Shown: positions 1-9,663, counted from the stretch's first letter. The stretch: DNA of 64,000 bases from Chloroflexota bacterium (GCA_005881435.1 VBHP01000027.1:1-64000), one strand, 5' to 3'. Numbers and translations are program-made. The notes: generated by a model from the sequence alone, not told the origin.

Positions 1-381
1 CGCCACCCAGGCTTGGATGCCGCCGTGCAGCAGCGCGACCGCGTCGTGTCCGTAGTACCGGAGCGCCCACCACAGACGCGCGGCTTGATGCCCGCCGTCG
101 GCGTCGTAGCCGATCACGAACGTGTCGTCGCCGATCCCGAACCGCGACATCGCCGCGGCGAAGCGGTCCGGCGAGGCGATCATCCAGCGCACCGGCGACG
201 GCGGGTCGGACAGGTCCTCCGCCCAGTTGCAATAGACCGCACCAGGAATGTGCGCCGCGCGGTAGGCAGCGCGCAGGTCCGCGTCGAAGCTGTAGCGGCA
301 GTCCACGATGCGCACTGTCGGATCAGCGAGCCGCCGAGCGACCTCGTCGACCTCGACGAGGAAGCGATGGCGCCAGGTCAT
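1..381 (-). CDS. Rhodanese-type sulfurtransferase, 3' end cut by window edge
   Basis: The reverse strand is open from an ATG at 381 to the window edge (127 codons, no stop reached). The translation reads like the N-terminal rhodanese domain of a two-domain thiosulfate or mercaptopyruvate sulfurtransferase: an early VDCRYSF strand, the AHIPGAVYCNW segment, then FVIGYDADGG, ARLWWALRYYGHDAVALLHGG and a terminal QAWV. These enzymes move sulfane sulfur through a Cys in the C-terminal domain, which lies outside the window, so activity cannot be judged. It is divergent from the TldD gene with only 27 bp between the starts. The forward frame over the same bases has no family features. Confidence 0.75.
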   Translation of the reverse strand, partial: MTWRHRFLVEVDEVARRLADPTVRIVDCRYSFDADLRAAYRAAHIPGAVYCNWAEDLSDPPSPVRWMIASPDRFAAAMSRFGIGDDTFVIGYDADGGHQAARLWWALRYYGHDAVALLHGGIQAWVA

Positions 382-408
382 CGCTCCAGAGCGTAGTCTG
401 ACTCTCCC

Positions 409-1782
409 GTGCGCTCCACGCCCACGTTCGATGCGCTCGCGGCACCGATGGACGAGATGGTCGACGTGATGTCCTCTCGAGGCGGTGATGTTTCGGCGCT
501 CGCGACCGAGCAATCTGGCATGGCCATCTCGGTGGACGACCGCAAGCAGGACGTCAGCGACGTGCCGCTGCTGCGTGGCATCGTCCTCCGCGCCTTCGAC
601 GGGCAGGGTTTTGTCGAGTTCGCAACCGATGGGGCACCGCGCGCGGAAACGTTGCGCGCGGCCAAGCGGCTCGCGCGTGTGGCCGTGCGCGGCGGCATTC
701 GCGCGGAGACGTCGACCGGCCGATTCGACACCGTCTGCGAGATCGATCCCGTGGACGTCAGCACCGAGGACAAGTTCGCTCGCGTGCGCGAGCTGCAAGC
801 GACGCTGCGCGCGCTGCATCCCAAGGCCGTGAACGCTCGCGCGACGTACAGCGAGCGCATCACGCTCCAGCGGTTCCGCTCGCCGGAGCGCGATCTGGTG
901 CAGCGCGTCGTCCGCGTCGTCGCCACGGCGATCCTCTTCGTCGCTGAAAACGGACGGACCGAGTACGCGTACGAGCCGCACGGCGCAACGAAGGGGGTCG
1001 AGCTCCTGCGTTTCGGCAGTGACGAGCTGGACAAGATCCGTGACACCGCGAGCGCGATGCTTCGCGCCGAGCGGATCGAGCCGGGCACGTACGAGATCGT
1101 CACATCGCCGGAGGCCAGCGGTCTGATCGCGCACGAGGCTTTCGGCCATGGCGTCGAGATGGACATGTATCCGAAGGAGCGCGCCCGCTCGCAGCTGTAC
1201 CTCGGCAAGCGGGTGGCATCTCCGCTCACGACGATGCTCGACGACCCCAGCGTGGCGGGCGCGTACGGATCGTTCTTCTTCGACGACGAAGGGCATCTGG
1301 CGCGGCCGACGACGATCATCCAGGACGGCATCTACATCGGCGGCCTGGCCGACGATTCGGCGGCGCTGGCGCTGGGTTACCCCGCGACGCCGAACGGCCG
1401 ACGCGAGTCCTACCGGCGCAAGGCCTACGCGCGTATGACGAACACGTTCTTCGTCGCCAATGGCAAGACGCCGGACGAGCTGATCGCGAGCATCGATAGC
1501 GGGATATACCTGGACCGCGGCTCCAGCGGCATGGAGGATCCGAAGTCCTGGGGCATCCAGGTGACCATGCGCGACGCGCGCGAGATCCGTGGCGGCAAGC
1601 TCACCGATCGCTACTTCAAAGAGGTCGGCGTCACCGGGTATGTGCCCGAGGTCCTCGGCAGCATCACCGCCGTGGCGAACGACCTGTCGTTCGACGCCGG
1701 GATGTGCGGCAAGGGGCACAAGGAGCTCGTTCCCGTGAGCTCCGGCGGGCCGCACCTGCGCCTGCGGGCGCGGCTCTCCTAG
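409..1782 (+). CDS. tldD: TldD-family metalloprotease subunit
   Basis: A 457-aa protein of the TldD/PmbA family, whose TldD-TldE heterodimer degrades unfolded peptides and trims RiPP leader peptides. The zinc motif is visible as HEAFGH at residues 242-247 followed by GVEMD, the usual TldD signature; the C-terminal Cys/Gly segment (DAGMCGKGHKE) also fits. The GTG start at 409 lacks a clear ribosome site, and an in-frame ATG at 448 is an alternative. The partner gene follows after 3 nt, so the two are almost certainly co-translated. Length is close to the family norm of about 450-480 aa. Confidence 0.85.
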   Translation: MRSTPTFDALAAPMDEMVDVMSSRGGDVSALATEQSGMAISVDDRKQDVSDVPLLRGIVLRAFDGQGFVEFATDGAPRAETLRAAKRLARVAVRGGIRAETSTGRFDTVCEIDPVDVSTEDKFARVRELQATLRALHPKAVNARATYSERITLQRFRSPERDLVQRVVRVVATAILFVAENGRTEYAYEPHGATKGVELLRFGSDELDKIRDTASAMLRAERIEPGTYEIVTSPEASGLIAHEAFGHGVEMDMYPKERARSQLYLGKRVASPLTTMLDDPSVAGAYGSFFFDDEGHLARPTTIIQDGIYIGGLADDSAALALGYPATPNGRRESYRRKAYARMTNTFFVANGKTPDELIASIDSGIYLDRGSSGMEDPKSWGIQVTMRDAREIRGGKLTDRYFKEVGVTGYVPEVLGSITAVANDLSFDAGMCGKGHKELVPVSSGGPHLRLRARLS

Positions 1783-1785
1783 CCG

Positions 1786-3105
1786 ATGCCACGGGATCCG
1801 TTCGACCGGTTGGCGGCCCTGCTCTCTTCGACGAAGGGCATCGCTGACTGGAAGCTGCGGCATCGCTCCGATCGTGAGACGCAGCTGTACCTCGTCGGTC
1901 AGCGGCGCGAGGCGCTGCGCACGGTCGACGGCGACCGCTACGACGCGACGGTCTACGTCGATCACGAAGGGAAGCGCGGCAGCTCCGGCACGACCCTACT
2001 GCGCGACTATCCCGACGAATGGGCCGAGCGCATCGCCGCTGCGGTCTTCCGCGCCGGCCTGCAGTCGAATCCGCCGTTCGCGCTACCGGGAAAGTCGCGA
2101 TACCCGGCCGTGCCGCTCGTCGATGCGACGATTCGCGACCGGCCCGAGGAACGCGCGCAGGATGTGGCCGCGCGTCTGCTCCGCCTCGTCCGGCGCGAAG
2201 GCGGCGTGCGACTGTCGAGCGCGGAAGTGTTCCTGACCCACGCTCGAACGCGGTTCGCGAACAGCCGCGGCGCGGGAGGGGAGTACGACGAGACTTCGGC
2301 CGACATCGAGTTCGTGGTGCTGGCCGGCGACGGCGTGCGCGGCACCGAGGCGCTGGCGGAGTACGGTCGCCGTCGCGTCGCGGACCTCGCGCTCGAGGAG
2401 TCGGTCGCGGAGGCGTCGCGGTTCGCGCGCGACGCGCTCGTGGCCACGCCGCCGCGCGGCGCCCGTGCCGGCGTCGTGGTGTTCCACGGCGAACCGCTTC
2501 GCGACGGGACCATCTCGGACTTCTGGCAGCCCTTCCGCTTCCACCTTTCGGCCGAAGCGGCGTACCGTAAGTTGTCGCGGTTCGCTCCGGGGCGTTCGAT
2601 CACGAGCGGGCGTCTCGCGGGCGAGCCGCTTCGCTTGTCCGCGGACCCGACGCTCCGCTACGGGGTGGCCAGCGCGCCCTTCGATCGCGACGGCGTCGCG
2701 CTCCGCCGCGCGCCGCTCGTCGAGGGCGGGAAGCTCGAGCGCTACTGGGCCACTAAGGAATACGCCGACTACCTCGGCGTCGAGCCGACGGGCGCGCTCA
2801 CCAACATCGACGTGCCGGCCGGTCGCACCTCGGAGCGGCAACTGCTGTCGGACGGTCCGCTCCTCGAGGTCGTGTCGTTCTCGTGGTTCAACCCCGACTT
2901 CGTCACCGGCGATTTCTCGTGCGAGATCCGTCTCGGATACGAGCGCCGACGCGGCACGATCCGGCCGGTGAAGGGCGGTGCGGTGCAGGGCAACCTCTTC
3001 GCCGCGTTCGCGCGGGCGCACTTCGGGCGCGAGGTCGAATGGATGGGCACGTATCACGGACCGCGCGCCATTCGCTTCGAGCACCTCACCGTCGCGGGCA
3101 GCTAA
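1786..3105 (+). CDS. TldE/PmbA-like partner subunit
   Basis: A 439-aa TldD/PmbA-family protein without an HExxxH motif, as expected for the non-catalytic TldE subunit that completes the active site tunnel. Recognisable segments are the N-terminal strand region ending in SGTTLLRDYP, the central FANSRGAGGEYDE segment (the SN-G region of TldE) and the C-terminal NLFAAFARAHFGREVEWMGTY. It starts 3 nt after tldD and its stop directly abuts the ATG of the next gene. The assignment as partner rests on family resemblance plus adjacency; sequence identity to characterised TldE looks low. Confidence 0.75.
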   Translation: MPRDPFDRLAALLSSTKGIADWKLRHRSDRETQLYLVGQRREALRTVDGDRYDATVYVDHEGKRGSSGTTLLRDYPDEWAERIAAAVFRAGLQSNPPFALPGKSRYPAVPLVDATIRDRPEERAQDVAARLLRLVRREGGVRLSSAEVFLTHARTRFANSRGAGGEYDETSADIEFVVLAGDGVRGTEALAEYGRRRVADLALEESVAEASRFARDALVATPPRGARAGVVVFHGEPLRDGTISDFWQPFRFHLSAEAAYRKLSRFAPGRSITSGRLAGEPLRLSADPTLRYGVASAPFDRDGVALRRAPLVEGGKLERYWATKEYADYLGVEPTGALTNIDVPAGRTSERQLLSDGPLLEVVSFSWFNPDFVTGDFSCEIRLGYERRRGTIRPVKGGAVQGNLFAAFARAHFGREVEWMGTYHGPRAIRFEHLTVAGS

Positions 3106-3411
3106 ATGCGCCGCGGCAACCTCCGGCGGGCGCTGTCGCTCGCGTTCAGGCGCACGCCGCGTGGACCTCTCCGGACCGTCATGCTGTACGAGACGCAAGG
3201 CTGCGGGCTGTGCGCCGAGACCTTCCGCCAGCTGTCACGCGTCGCGCTGGACACGGCGATCGAGATCGTTCGGGTCGACATCGCCACCGATCCGGCGCTG
3301 TTCCAGCGCTACGGGCTCCGCGTGCCGGTCGTCGCGACCGATGGCCGGGAGCTGGACGCCTCCGGCGTCAGCGAAAGCGCGCTCCGCGCGTTCGTCGCCG
3401 CGTCTCGGTAG
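3106..3411 (+). CDS. Glutaredoxin-like thiol protein (DUF836 type)
   Basis: A 101-aa thioredoxin-fold protein. After a basic leader of about 23 residues, the fold begins at TVMLYET, with a CGLC redox pair at C33/C36 and the cis-proline segment RVPVV. These are the marks of the glutaredoxin-like DUF836 family, small dithiol proteins of mostly unknown partner. The ATG directly follows the TAA of the TldE-like gene with no spacer, so it belongs to the same transcript. The basic leader could be a late-start artefact: an alternative ATG at 3181 would remove it. Confidence 0.75.
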   Translation: MRRGNLRRALSLAFRRTPRGPLRTVMLYETQGCGLCAETFRQLSRVALDTAIEIVRVDIATDPALFQRYGLRVPVVATDGRELDASGVSESALRAFVAASR

Positions 3412-3441
3412 CGCGCCGGCCGCGTTCCTTCCCCCGCTGGG

Positions 3442-6400
3442 GTGACCTGCGCGCTGACCAATACTGAAAGACTCCGCGCGGTGGGGGCGGAAGGCACCAC
3501 AGCGGCGCACGCGCCGGGCCGCGCAGACTCGAGGCCCGCACTGACCGCCCGCCCGTGGCGGCCGCGGCTCATCTCCGTCGCCGTGACCCTGGCCTATCTC
3601 TTCGCACTCCCGGTGCTGCGCGCAGCCTGGGGCGCCGGCGCGACGTCGTTGTCGGTGCTGCCGGTCGCGGCCATCGCCTGGTCCTTCGGCCAGCGCGCCG
3701 GCATCGCCGCCGGCATCGCTGCGATCGTCGCGGACACGGCGATCCTGGCGGCGCTGGGTGAGCCGGAATGGATCGACGTGGCCATGGCCGGCGGCGGTCT
3801 CATCGCCATCGCGGACGTCCTCGTCGGCGCGACGTTCGGCTGGATGGGCGAGGTGACCGGACGTCTGGCCGATCAGTCACGGCAGCTCGAGGTCCTGACC
3901 GACGAGGCGATGCGCCGGCGCATCGAATCCGAGACGCTGGCCGAGGCCGCGCGACTCGTCGCCGAGAGCCCGCTCAACGGCGAGACGCTCCAGACCATTC
4001 TCGAGGCGTCGATGCGCGTCGTGCCGGCCCGGCTGGCGGTACTGGCGATACCCGTCGACGGCGACACGTTGGAGGTGGCGGCCGTCGTCGGCGCACCCGC
4101 ACGCTGGCTCGGCACCCGCTACGCGACGACGCAGGGCATCGCCGGCCGCGCCTTCCGCTCGCGGGCACCACAGGTCGTGCACGACGTCGCCACCGACAGC
4201 GACTACGTCCGCTGGGTCGACGGCATTCGTGCGGCGCTGTCGGTGCCGATCGTGTCGCGTGGCGCGGTCGCGGGCGTCCTGCATCTCGAGGCGAACGAGT
4301 TCGCGCGGTTCAACACGGGCGAGGCGCAGCTGCTGCAAGGGTTTGCCGCGTTCGCCGCGATCGCCATCGAGAGCGATCGACTGCTGCGCGATTCCGCCTC
4401 CCGCACTCAGGAGCTGACGACGGCGAACGAGCGGCTCCGCACCAGCGAGGACCGCCTGCATGCCGTGGTGGCCACCGCGCCGGTCGCACTGTTCGCGCTC
4501 GATCGTGACGGCGTGTTCACGCTGTCCGAGGGGAGCGCGCTCGGCGCGCTCGGGCTGCGCTCCGGGGAAGTGCTCGGGCGCTCGGTGTTCGAGATCTATC
4601 GCGACAACCCCGACATCCTGATGAATGTGCGCCGCGCGCTCGACGGCGAAGAGCTCCGTGCCCTGGTGCGCGTCGGTCAGAGCGCGTTCGAGACCCTGTA
4701 CGTGCCGCAGCGCGAGCAGGAGACCGTCACCGGTGTCATCGGCATCGCGCTCGACGTGACCGAGCGCGTGCGCCAGGACCAGGCGCTGAAAGAGCAGCTC
4801 GAGCTCTATGGCGCGGTGATGCGATCGCAGAGCGATCTCGGCGAGATCCTCATCGTCAGCGAGGGCGCGCGGCCGGCGTACTGGAACCAGGCCTTCCTCG
4901 ACGTCACCGGCTACAGCGGCGAGGAGCTGGCCGGGATGAAGTCGTTCTTCGATCTCGTCGTTGCCGAGGAACGCGACGCGCTCATCGAGCGGGTGCGCGC
5001 GAACACCGGCACGCGGATGAAGTTCGAGATCGGCGTTCGGGCCAAGGACGGCAGGCGCATCGATCTGGAGGTCGCGATGACGCCGTTCAAGAGCGCGGCG
5101 CGGGGCGGGACCGTCACGGTGGCCCGCGACATCAGCGAACGTAAGCGCGCGCAGAGCACGCTGGAACACCAGGCCGTGCACGACGTCCTCACCGGCCTGC
5201 CGAACCGCATGTTGCTGCGCGATCGGCTGGAGCAGGCCGTCCACCTGGCGCGCCGGCAGCGGTCGTCAGTGAGCCTGCTGATGATGGATCTCGACCATTT
5301 CAAGGAGATCAACGACACGTTCGGTCACCACGTCGGCGACGCGCTGCTGCAACAGGTCGGACCGCGCCTGCGGACGCAGATCCGCGAGACCGACACCGTG
5401 GCGCGGCTCGGCGGCGACGAATTCGCGCTCGTGCTCGTCGGCGCCGACGCCAGCGGCGCGGAGCTCGCCGCGCGTCACGTGCTCGAGCAGCTCGAGCGAC
5501 CGTTCCTGCTGGAAGGACAATCGTTGGACATCGGGGCGTCGATCGGCATCGCGATCTTCCCCGACCACGGCGACGACGCCGACATGCTGCTACGCCGCGC
5601 CGACATCGCGATGTACGCGGCCAAGCGCTCACGCGTCGGTTACGCGCGCTACGCCGCCGAGCAGGACGAATACAACCCCAGCCGCCTCGCACTCATGAGC
5701 GAGCTGCGCGCAGGGATCGAACGCTCGGAGCTGGTGCTGCATTTCCAGCCCGTCGTGTCGGTGCCCAGCGGCGACGTCACCGGGCTCGAGGCCCTGGTGC
5801 GCTGGATCCATCCCGAGCGCGGCCTGATCTCGCCGGCCGACTTTGTCCCGCTGGCCGAGCGCAGCGGCCTCATTCGACCGCTGACGCAGTGGGTCCTCAC
5901 CGCAGCTCTGCGCGAGGCGCGCGCGTTGCGCCAGGCCGGGATGCCGGTCGGGATCAGCGTGAACCTCTCGACCCGGAACCTGCTCGATCCCGAGCTCGCC
6001 GAGCTCGTCCAGAAGCTTCTCGAGACCTGGCAGGTCGAGCCCGGCGCGCTCTCGCTCGAGATCACCGAGTCGAACATGGTGTCGGAGCCGCAGCGGACGC
6101 TCGACGTTCTGGCGCAGTTGCGGCGCATCGGCGTCCGTCTCGCTGTCGATGATTTCGGCACCGGCTACTCCTCGCTCGCGTACCTCAACCGTCTCCCCGT
6201 CGACGCGATCAAGATCGACAAGACCTTCGTCCGGGCCATGGTCGGGAGCGAATCGAGCGCCGCGATCGTGCGCGCGACCGTCGATCTCGGCCACAACCTC
6301 GGCTTCACCGTCGTGGCCGAAGGCGTCGAGGACCGCGCCACCTGGGATCTCGTGGCCGCGGCTTCCTGCGACGAGGTGCAGGGCTTCCTGGTCGCCCGTC

Positions 6401-6471
6401 CGATGCCCGCGGATGACCTTCGCACGTGGCTCCGGGCGCGACGTGTCGCGAGCGCGGCGGCCGGCGATTAG
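3442..6471 (+). CDS. Membrane GAF-PAS-PAS-GGDEF-EAL c-di-GMP protein
   Basis: A 1009-aa protein that probably both makes and breaks c-di-GMP. In order: about four hydrophobic segments (residues ~35-130), a GAF domain (~165-315), two PAS domains (~335-445 and ~450-570), GGDEF (~575-735) and EAL (~755-995). The GGDEF signature is intact at 657-661, and an RETD product-inhibition site sits five residues upstream (648-651). The EAL motif is at 783-785, with EITE, DDFGTGYSS, IKIDK and EGVE segments present, so the phosphodiesterase looks competent as well. The GTG start at 3442 is the most upstream one; the first 25 residues are low-complexity and may not be translated. Confidence 0.88.
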   Translation: MTCALTNTERLRAVGAEGTTAAHAPGRADSRPALTARPWRPRLISVAVTLAYLFALPVLRAAWGAGATSLSVLPVAAIAWSFGQRAGIAAGIAAIVADTAILAALGEPEWIDVAMAGGGLIAIADVLVGATFGWMGEVTGRLADQSRQLEVLTDEAMRRRIESETLAEAARLVAESPLNGETLQTILEASMRVVPARLAVLAIPVDGDTLEVAAVVGAPARWLGTRYATTQGIAGRAFRSRAPQVVHDVATDSDYVRWVDGIRAALSVPIVSRGAVAGVLHLEANEFARFNTGEAQLLQGFAAFAAIAIESDRLLRDSASRTQELTTANERLRTSEDRLHAVVATAPVALFALDRDGVFTLSEGSALGALGLRSGEVLGRSVFEIYRDNPDILMNVRRALDGEELRALVRVGQSAFETLYVPQREQETVTGVIGIALDVTERVRQDQALKEQLELYGAVMRSQSDLGEILIVSEGARPAYWNQAFLDVTGYSGEELAGMKSFFDLVVAEERDALIERVRANTGTRMKFEIGVRAKDGRRIDLEVAMTPFKSAARGGTVTVARDISERKRAQSTLEHQAVHDVLTGLPNRMLLRDRLEQAVHLARRQRSSVSLLMMDLDHFKEINDTFGHHVGDALLQQVGPRLRTQIRETDTVARLGGDEFALVLVGADASGAELAARHVLEQLERPFLLEGQSLDIGASIGIAIFPDHGDDADMLLRRADIAMYAAKRSRVGYARYAAEQDEYNPSRLALMSELRAGIERSELVLHFQPVVSVPSGDVTGLEALVRWIHPERGLISPADFVPLAERSGLIRPLTQWVLTAALREARALRQAGMPVGISVNLSTRNLLDPELAELVQKLLETWQVEPGALSLEITESNMVSEPQRTLDVLAQLRRIGVRLAVDDFGTGYSSLAYLNRLPVDAIKIDKTFVRAMVGSESSAAIVRATVDLGHNLGFTVVAEGVEDRATWDLVAAASCDEVQGFLVARPMPADDLRTWLRARRVASAAAGD

Positions 6472-6493
6472 TGCCCGAGACCACAATGTCGCC

Positions 6494-6850
6494 GTGCCCA
6501 TCTACCGCTGCCCGCGATGCCTCGCCACGGACATCTCCGCCGACGCCCATCCGACGCGCGTGCTTCGCGGCGCGATCGAGGTCCAGGACGTCATGGTCTG
6601 CCGCGGCTGTTACCGCGCGGCGGAGCTGGAGTTCCGGATCGCCTGCGAGACCAGCGGTCTACCGTACGCGCCGCAGTCCATCCGCGAGGGTCTTCGCCGG
6701 CTCGCGTTCTTCTATCGCGACCGGCTGGCGGCCTGGTCCGCTCCGGAGCTGCTCGTCGACGACGCCGATCGCGACGCCGCAACACGGCCGATCCGCGTCG
6801 CTCTGGAGGACGTCGAACGGCGTCTCCGCCTGGCGGTGCTCGAGCCCTAA
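6494..6850 (+). CDS. Small zinc-ribbon protein, unknown function
   Basis: A 118-aa protein starting at a GTG 22 nt after the first GGDEF-EAL gene. It opens with a CPRC pair, then a CRGC pair about 30 residues later, a spacing typical of a four-Cys zinc ribbon. The rest is charged and probably helical, with no membrane segment. It lies between two related c-di-GMP genes and ends 27 nt before the second, so it is probably co-transcribed with them. I do not recognise the family; a role in binding one of the two flanking enzymes is only a guess from position. Confidence 0.6.
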   Translation: MPIYRCPRCLATDISADAHPTRVLRGAIEVQDVMVCRGCYRAAELEFRIACETSGLPYAPQSIREGLRRLAFFYRDRLAAWSAPELLVDDADRDAATRPIRVALEDVERRLRLAVLEP

Positions 6851-6877
6851 GCGCGAGCCGGCGCGCGTGTAGGCGCC

Positions 6878-9637
6878 GTGCTGCATCTGCCGCATGCCCT
6901 AACGTCTCTGCCGCGGCGTTCGACGCGCGTGCGGGTCCTGTACTCGTTCGCCGCAACGCTGTTGTATGCGGCGCTGCTGCCGCCGGCGCAACGGATCGTC
7001 GGCGACGAGTTCGCCAGCCTGGTGGTACTGCCGGTGGCGCTGCTGGCGTGGCTGTGGGGCTGGCGTATCGGACTGCTCGCCGGGGTCCTCGCGGGGCCGT
7101 TGAACCAGGGACTCTACGAGCTGACCGCGTTTACCGAGACCATCAGCTTGCTGCCCTCGGCGATCGCGAGCGTCGCGGTGGGGCTGGCCGTCGGGGGACT
7201 CAGCGAGATCGCGGGCCGCTTGAACGCGAGCCAGCAACGGCTCACGACGCTGATCGCGAACGCGCCGGTCGTTCTCTTCGCCGTCGATGCCGCGGGCACG
7301 ATCACCCTGGAGCAGGGCAAGGCGCTCGAGCGCATCGGGCTCCATCCCGGCCAGAACGTTGGCAAGAACTTCTTCGAGACATATAAGGACCAGGGGGATG
7401 CGGTCGCGCTGATGCGTCGCGCGCTCGCCGGTGACGACGTGTCGCGTCTCATCGCCGGAGCGGACCTCGCGTTCGAAGTGCACTACTCGCCCGTGCGCAA
7501 CGGCGGAAAGGTCGTCGGCGCCATCGGCGTGGCCTTCGATGTCACCGAACGGCATCGCGCCGAGCTTCAAGCGCGCGGCTCGGAAGAACGCTTCCGGCGC
7601 CTCTTCGAGCTGAGCCCGACCGGCTCGATCGTCACGCGCCGCGCCGACGGCACGATCGTCGATGCCAATCCGGCGTTCCTGGCCATGACCGGCTTCTCCC
7701 GCGACGACATGTTGGGCAAGACCACGGTCGAGCTCGGGTTCTGGAGCGAGGAGCAGTGGCGTCGCGAGCTCTTCGCCGACGCGACCGCCGAGCGCGGCCG
7801 GAACGTCGAGATGCATCTGCGCACGCGAAGCGGTGAAGAGCGCAGCCTCCTGATCTCCTGGGACGCGGTGGAGCTCGGCGACGACCGCTACATCGTCGCC
7901 ACCGGTACCGATCTCACCGAGCACCTTCGTTCGGAGGAGGCGCTGCGCCAGAGCGAGGAGCGCTTCGCCCGACTCTTCCGCGAGAACCCGGCCGGCCTGC
8001 TGGTGAGCCGGCTGTCGGACGGCGTCGTCCTCGACGTGAACGAGGCCTGGCTCGGGATGACCGGCTTCGGGCGCGACGAGACCGTCGGCAAGACCGTGGT
8101 CGAGCTCGGTCTGTGGGTCGAGCCCGGTTCGCGCCGCGCCTTATCCGACCGCCTCGAGCGCGAGGGCCAGATCCGCGACTACGAGTTCAAGTCGCGCGTT
8201 CGCTCCGGCGAGATCCGCGAAGCGCTGGCGTCATTCGAGCTGGTCGAGTTCGGTGGCGAGCGCTGCGTCCTGACCAGCGCGATCGACATCACCGACCGCA
8301 AGCGTGCCGAGCGGGCGCTGGAGCACCGCGCCCTGCACGACGAGCTGACCGGCCTGCCCAATCGCGTGCTGCTGCTCGATCGCCTCGAGCAGTCGATCCT
8401 GGCGGCGCGTCGTCATCACGGCACGTTCGCGCTGCTGGTGATGGACCTCGACCACTTCAAGGAGGTCAACGACACCTTCGGCCACCACGCCGGCGACGAG
8501 CTCCTGGCGCAGGTGGGACCGCGGCTGCGTGAGCTGCTGCGCGAGAGCGACACTGTGGCGCGCCTCGGCGGCGACGAGTTCGCGCTGATCCTGTCCGGAG
8601 CAGGGGACACCGCCGCGCAGCGCGTCGCGCGCGGCGTGCTCGACGCCTTGTCCGAACCCTTCGTCGTCGAGGGCCAGGCGCTGCGCATCGAGGCCAGCAT
8701 GGGCATCGTCATCTACCCGCAGCACGGCGAGGACGGGGACACGCTGCTGCGACGAGCGGACATCGCGATGTATGTCGCCAAGCGCGCCGGCAGCAGCGCC
8801 GTCGAGTACGACCCCGCCAGCGACGAGCACACCCCGGCCCGGCTGGCGCTGCTGGGCGAGCTCGGCGCGGCCATCGAGCGCGGCGAGCTGGTGCTGCACT
8901 TCCATCCCGAAGTGAGCCTGCGCACCGGCAAGGTCGTGGCCATGGAGGCGCTCGTGCGCTGGCGCCATCCCGAGCGCGGCCTCATCCCGCCCGACGAGTT
9001 CATCCCCATCGCCGAGCGCAGCGGCCTGATGAAGCCGCTGACGCTGTGGGTGCTGCGGCACGCGCTCGCCGAATGCGCGACGTGGCAGGCTGCGGGACTC
9101 GCGCTCGGCGTCGCGGTCAATCTCTCGCCACGCAGCCTCGTCGACCCGGAGCTGCCGCAGATGGTCGGCGCACTGCTCGATGCCAGCCGTGTGTCGCCGC
9201 TGTGGCTGTCGTTGGAGATCACCGAGAGCGTCCTCATGACCGATCCGAAGCGTGCGACCGAGACGCTGGCGCGACTGCGGCGCATGGGCGCGCGTCTGTC
9301 GATCGATGACTTCGGCACGGGATACTCGTCGCTCGGCTATCTCCACGAGCTCGCCGTGCATCAGGTGAAGATCGACAAGTCGTTCGTCAAGGGCGTGCGC
9401 ATCGATCGCGGCAGCGCTGCGATCGTCCGCGCCACGGTCGAGCTCGGACACAACCTCGGCTTCGAGGTCGTGGCCGAAGGCGTCGAGGACGAGGCCACGA
9501 CGGAGCTGCTCGGTCGCGTCGGCTGCGACCTCATCCAGGGCTACTACGTCGCGATGCCGATGCCGGCGGACGAGGTGCTCGGCTGGATCGAGCGCTACGG
9601 CAAAGAGCCACGGATCACGAGCCGACTCACCGCGTAA
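6878..9637 (+). CDS. Membrane PAS-PAS-PAS-GGDEF-EAL c-di-GMP protein
   Basis: A 919-aa relative of the gene at 3442. It has an N-terminal hydrophobic domain (residues ~20-105) with the same LPVA-AW-G-R-G-AG pattern as the first protein, three PAS domains (~115-480), GGDEF (motif at 564-568, inhibitory RESD at 555-558) and EAL (E690-A691-L692). DDFGTGYSS, VKIDKS and EGVE are intact. One difference is LHFHPEVS where most EAL domains have a QP motif, so a Gln near the active site is replaced by His and phosphodiesterase activity may be altered. The start is a GTG. The PAS count and the loss of GAF distinguish its sensory input from that of its neighbour. Confidence 0.88.
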   Translation: MLHLPHALTSLPRRSTRVRVLYSFAATLLYAALLPPAQRIVGDEFASLVVLPVALLAWLWGWRIGLLAGVLAGPLNQGLYELTAFTETISLLPSAIASVAVGLAVGGLSEIAGRLNASQQRLTTLIANAPVVLFAVDAAGTITLEQGKALERIGLHPGQNVGKNFFETYKDQGDAVALMRRALAGDDVSRLIAGADLAFEVHYSPVRNGGKVVGAIGVAFDVTERHRAELQARGSEERFRRLFELSPTGSIVTRRADGTIVDANPAFLAMTGFSRDDMLGKTTVELGFWSEEQWRRELFADATAERGRNVEMHLRTRSGEERSLLISWDAVELGDDRYIVATGTDLTEHLRSEEALRQSEERFARLFRENPAGLLVSRLSDGVVLDVNEAWLGMTGFGRDETVGKTVVELGLWVEPGSRRALSDRLEREGQIRDYEFKSRVRSGEIREALASFELVEFGGERCVLTSAIDITDRKRAERALEHRALHDELTGLPNRVLLLDRLEQSILAARRHHGTFALLVMDLDHFKEVNDTFGHHAGDELLAQVGPRLRELLRESDTVARLGGDEFALILSGAGDTAAQRVARGVLDALSEPFVVEGQALRIEASMGIVIYPQHGEDGDTLLRRADIAMYVAKRAGSSAVEYDPASDEHTPARLALLGELGAAIERGELVLHFHPEVSLRTGKVVAMEALVRWRHPERGLIPPDEFIPIAERSGLMKPLTLWVLRHALAECATWQAAGLALGVAVNLSPRSLVDPELPQMVGALLDASRVSPLWLSLEITESVLMTDPKRATETLARLRRMGARLSIDDFGTGYSSLGYLHELAVHQVKIDKSFVKGVRIDRGSAAIVRATVELGHNLGFEVVAEGVEDEATTELLGRVGCDLIQGYYVAMPMPADEVLGWIERYGKEPRITSRLTA

Positions 9638-9663
9638 ACCGGCTCGACCTTCACAATTCACAC

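Noticed and set aside
13-396. A + strand frame over the partial rhodanese
   Set aside because: The reverse strand encodes a recognisable rhodanese domain; the + frame has no features.
3877-5244. A 455-codon minus-strand frame opposite GAF-PAS
   Set aside because: Same reason; the + strand protein is intact and recognisable.
8231-9661. A 476-codon minus-strand frame opposite GGDEF-EAL
   Set aside because: Mirror of the conserved GGDEF and EAL domains; composition is typical of antisense frames.
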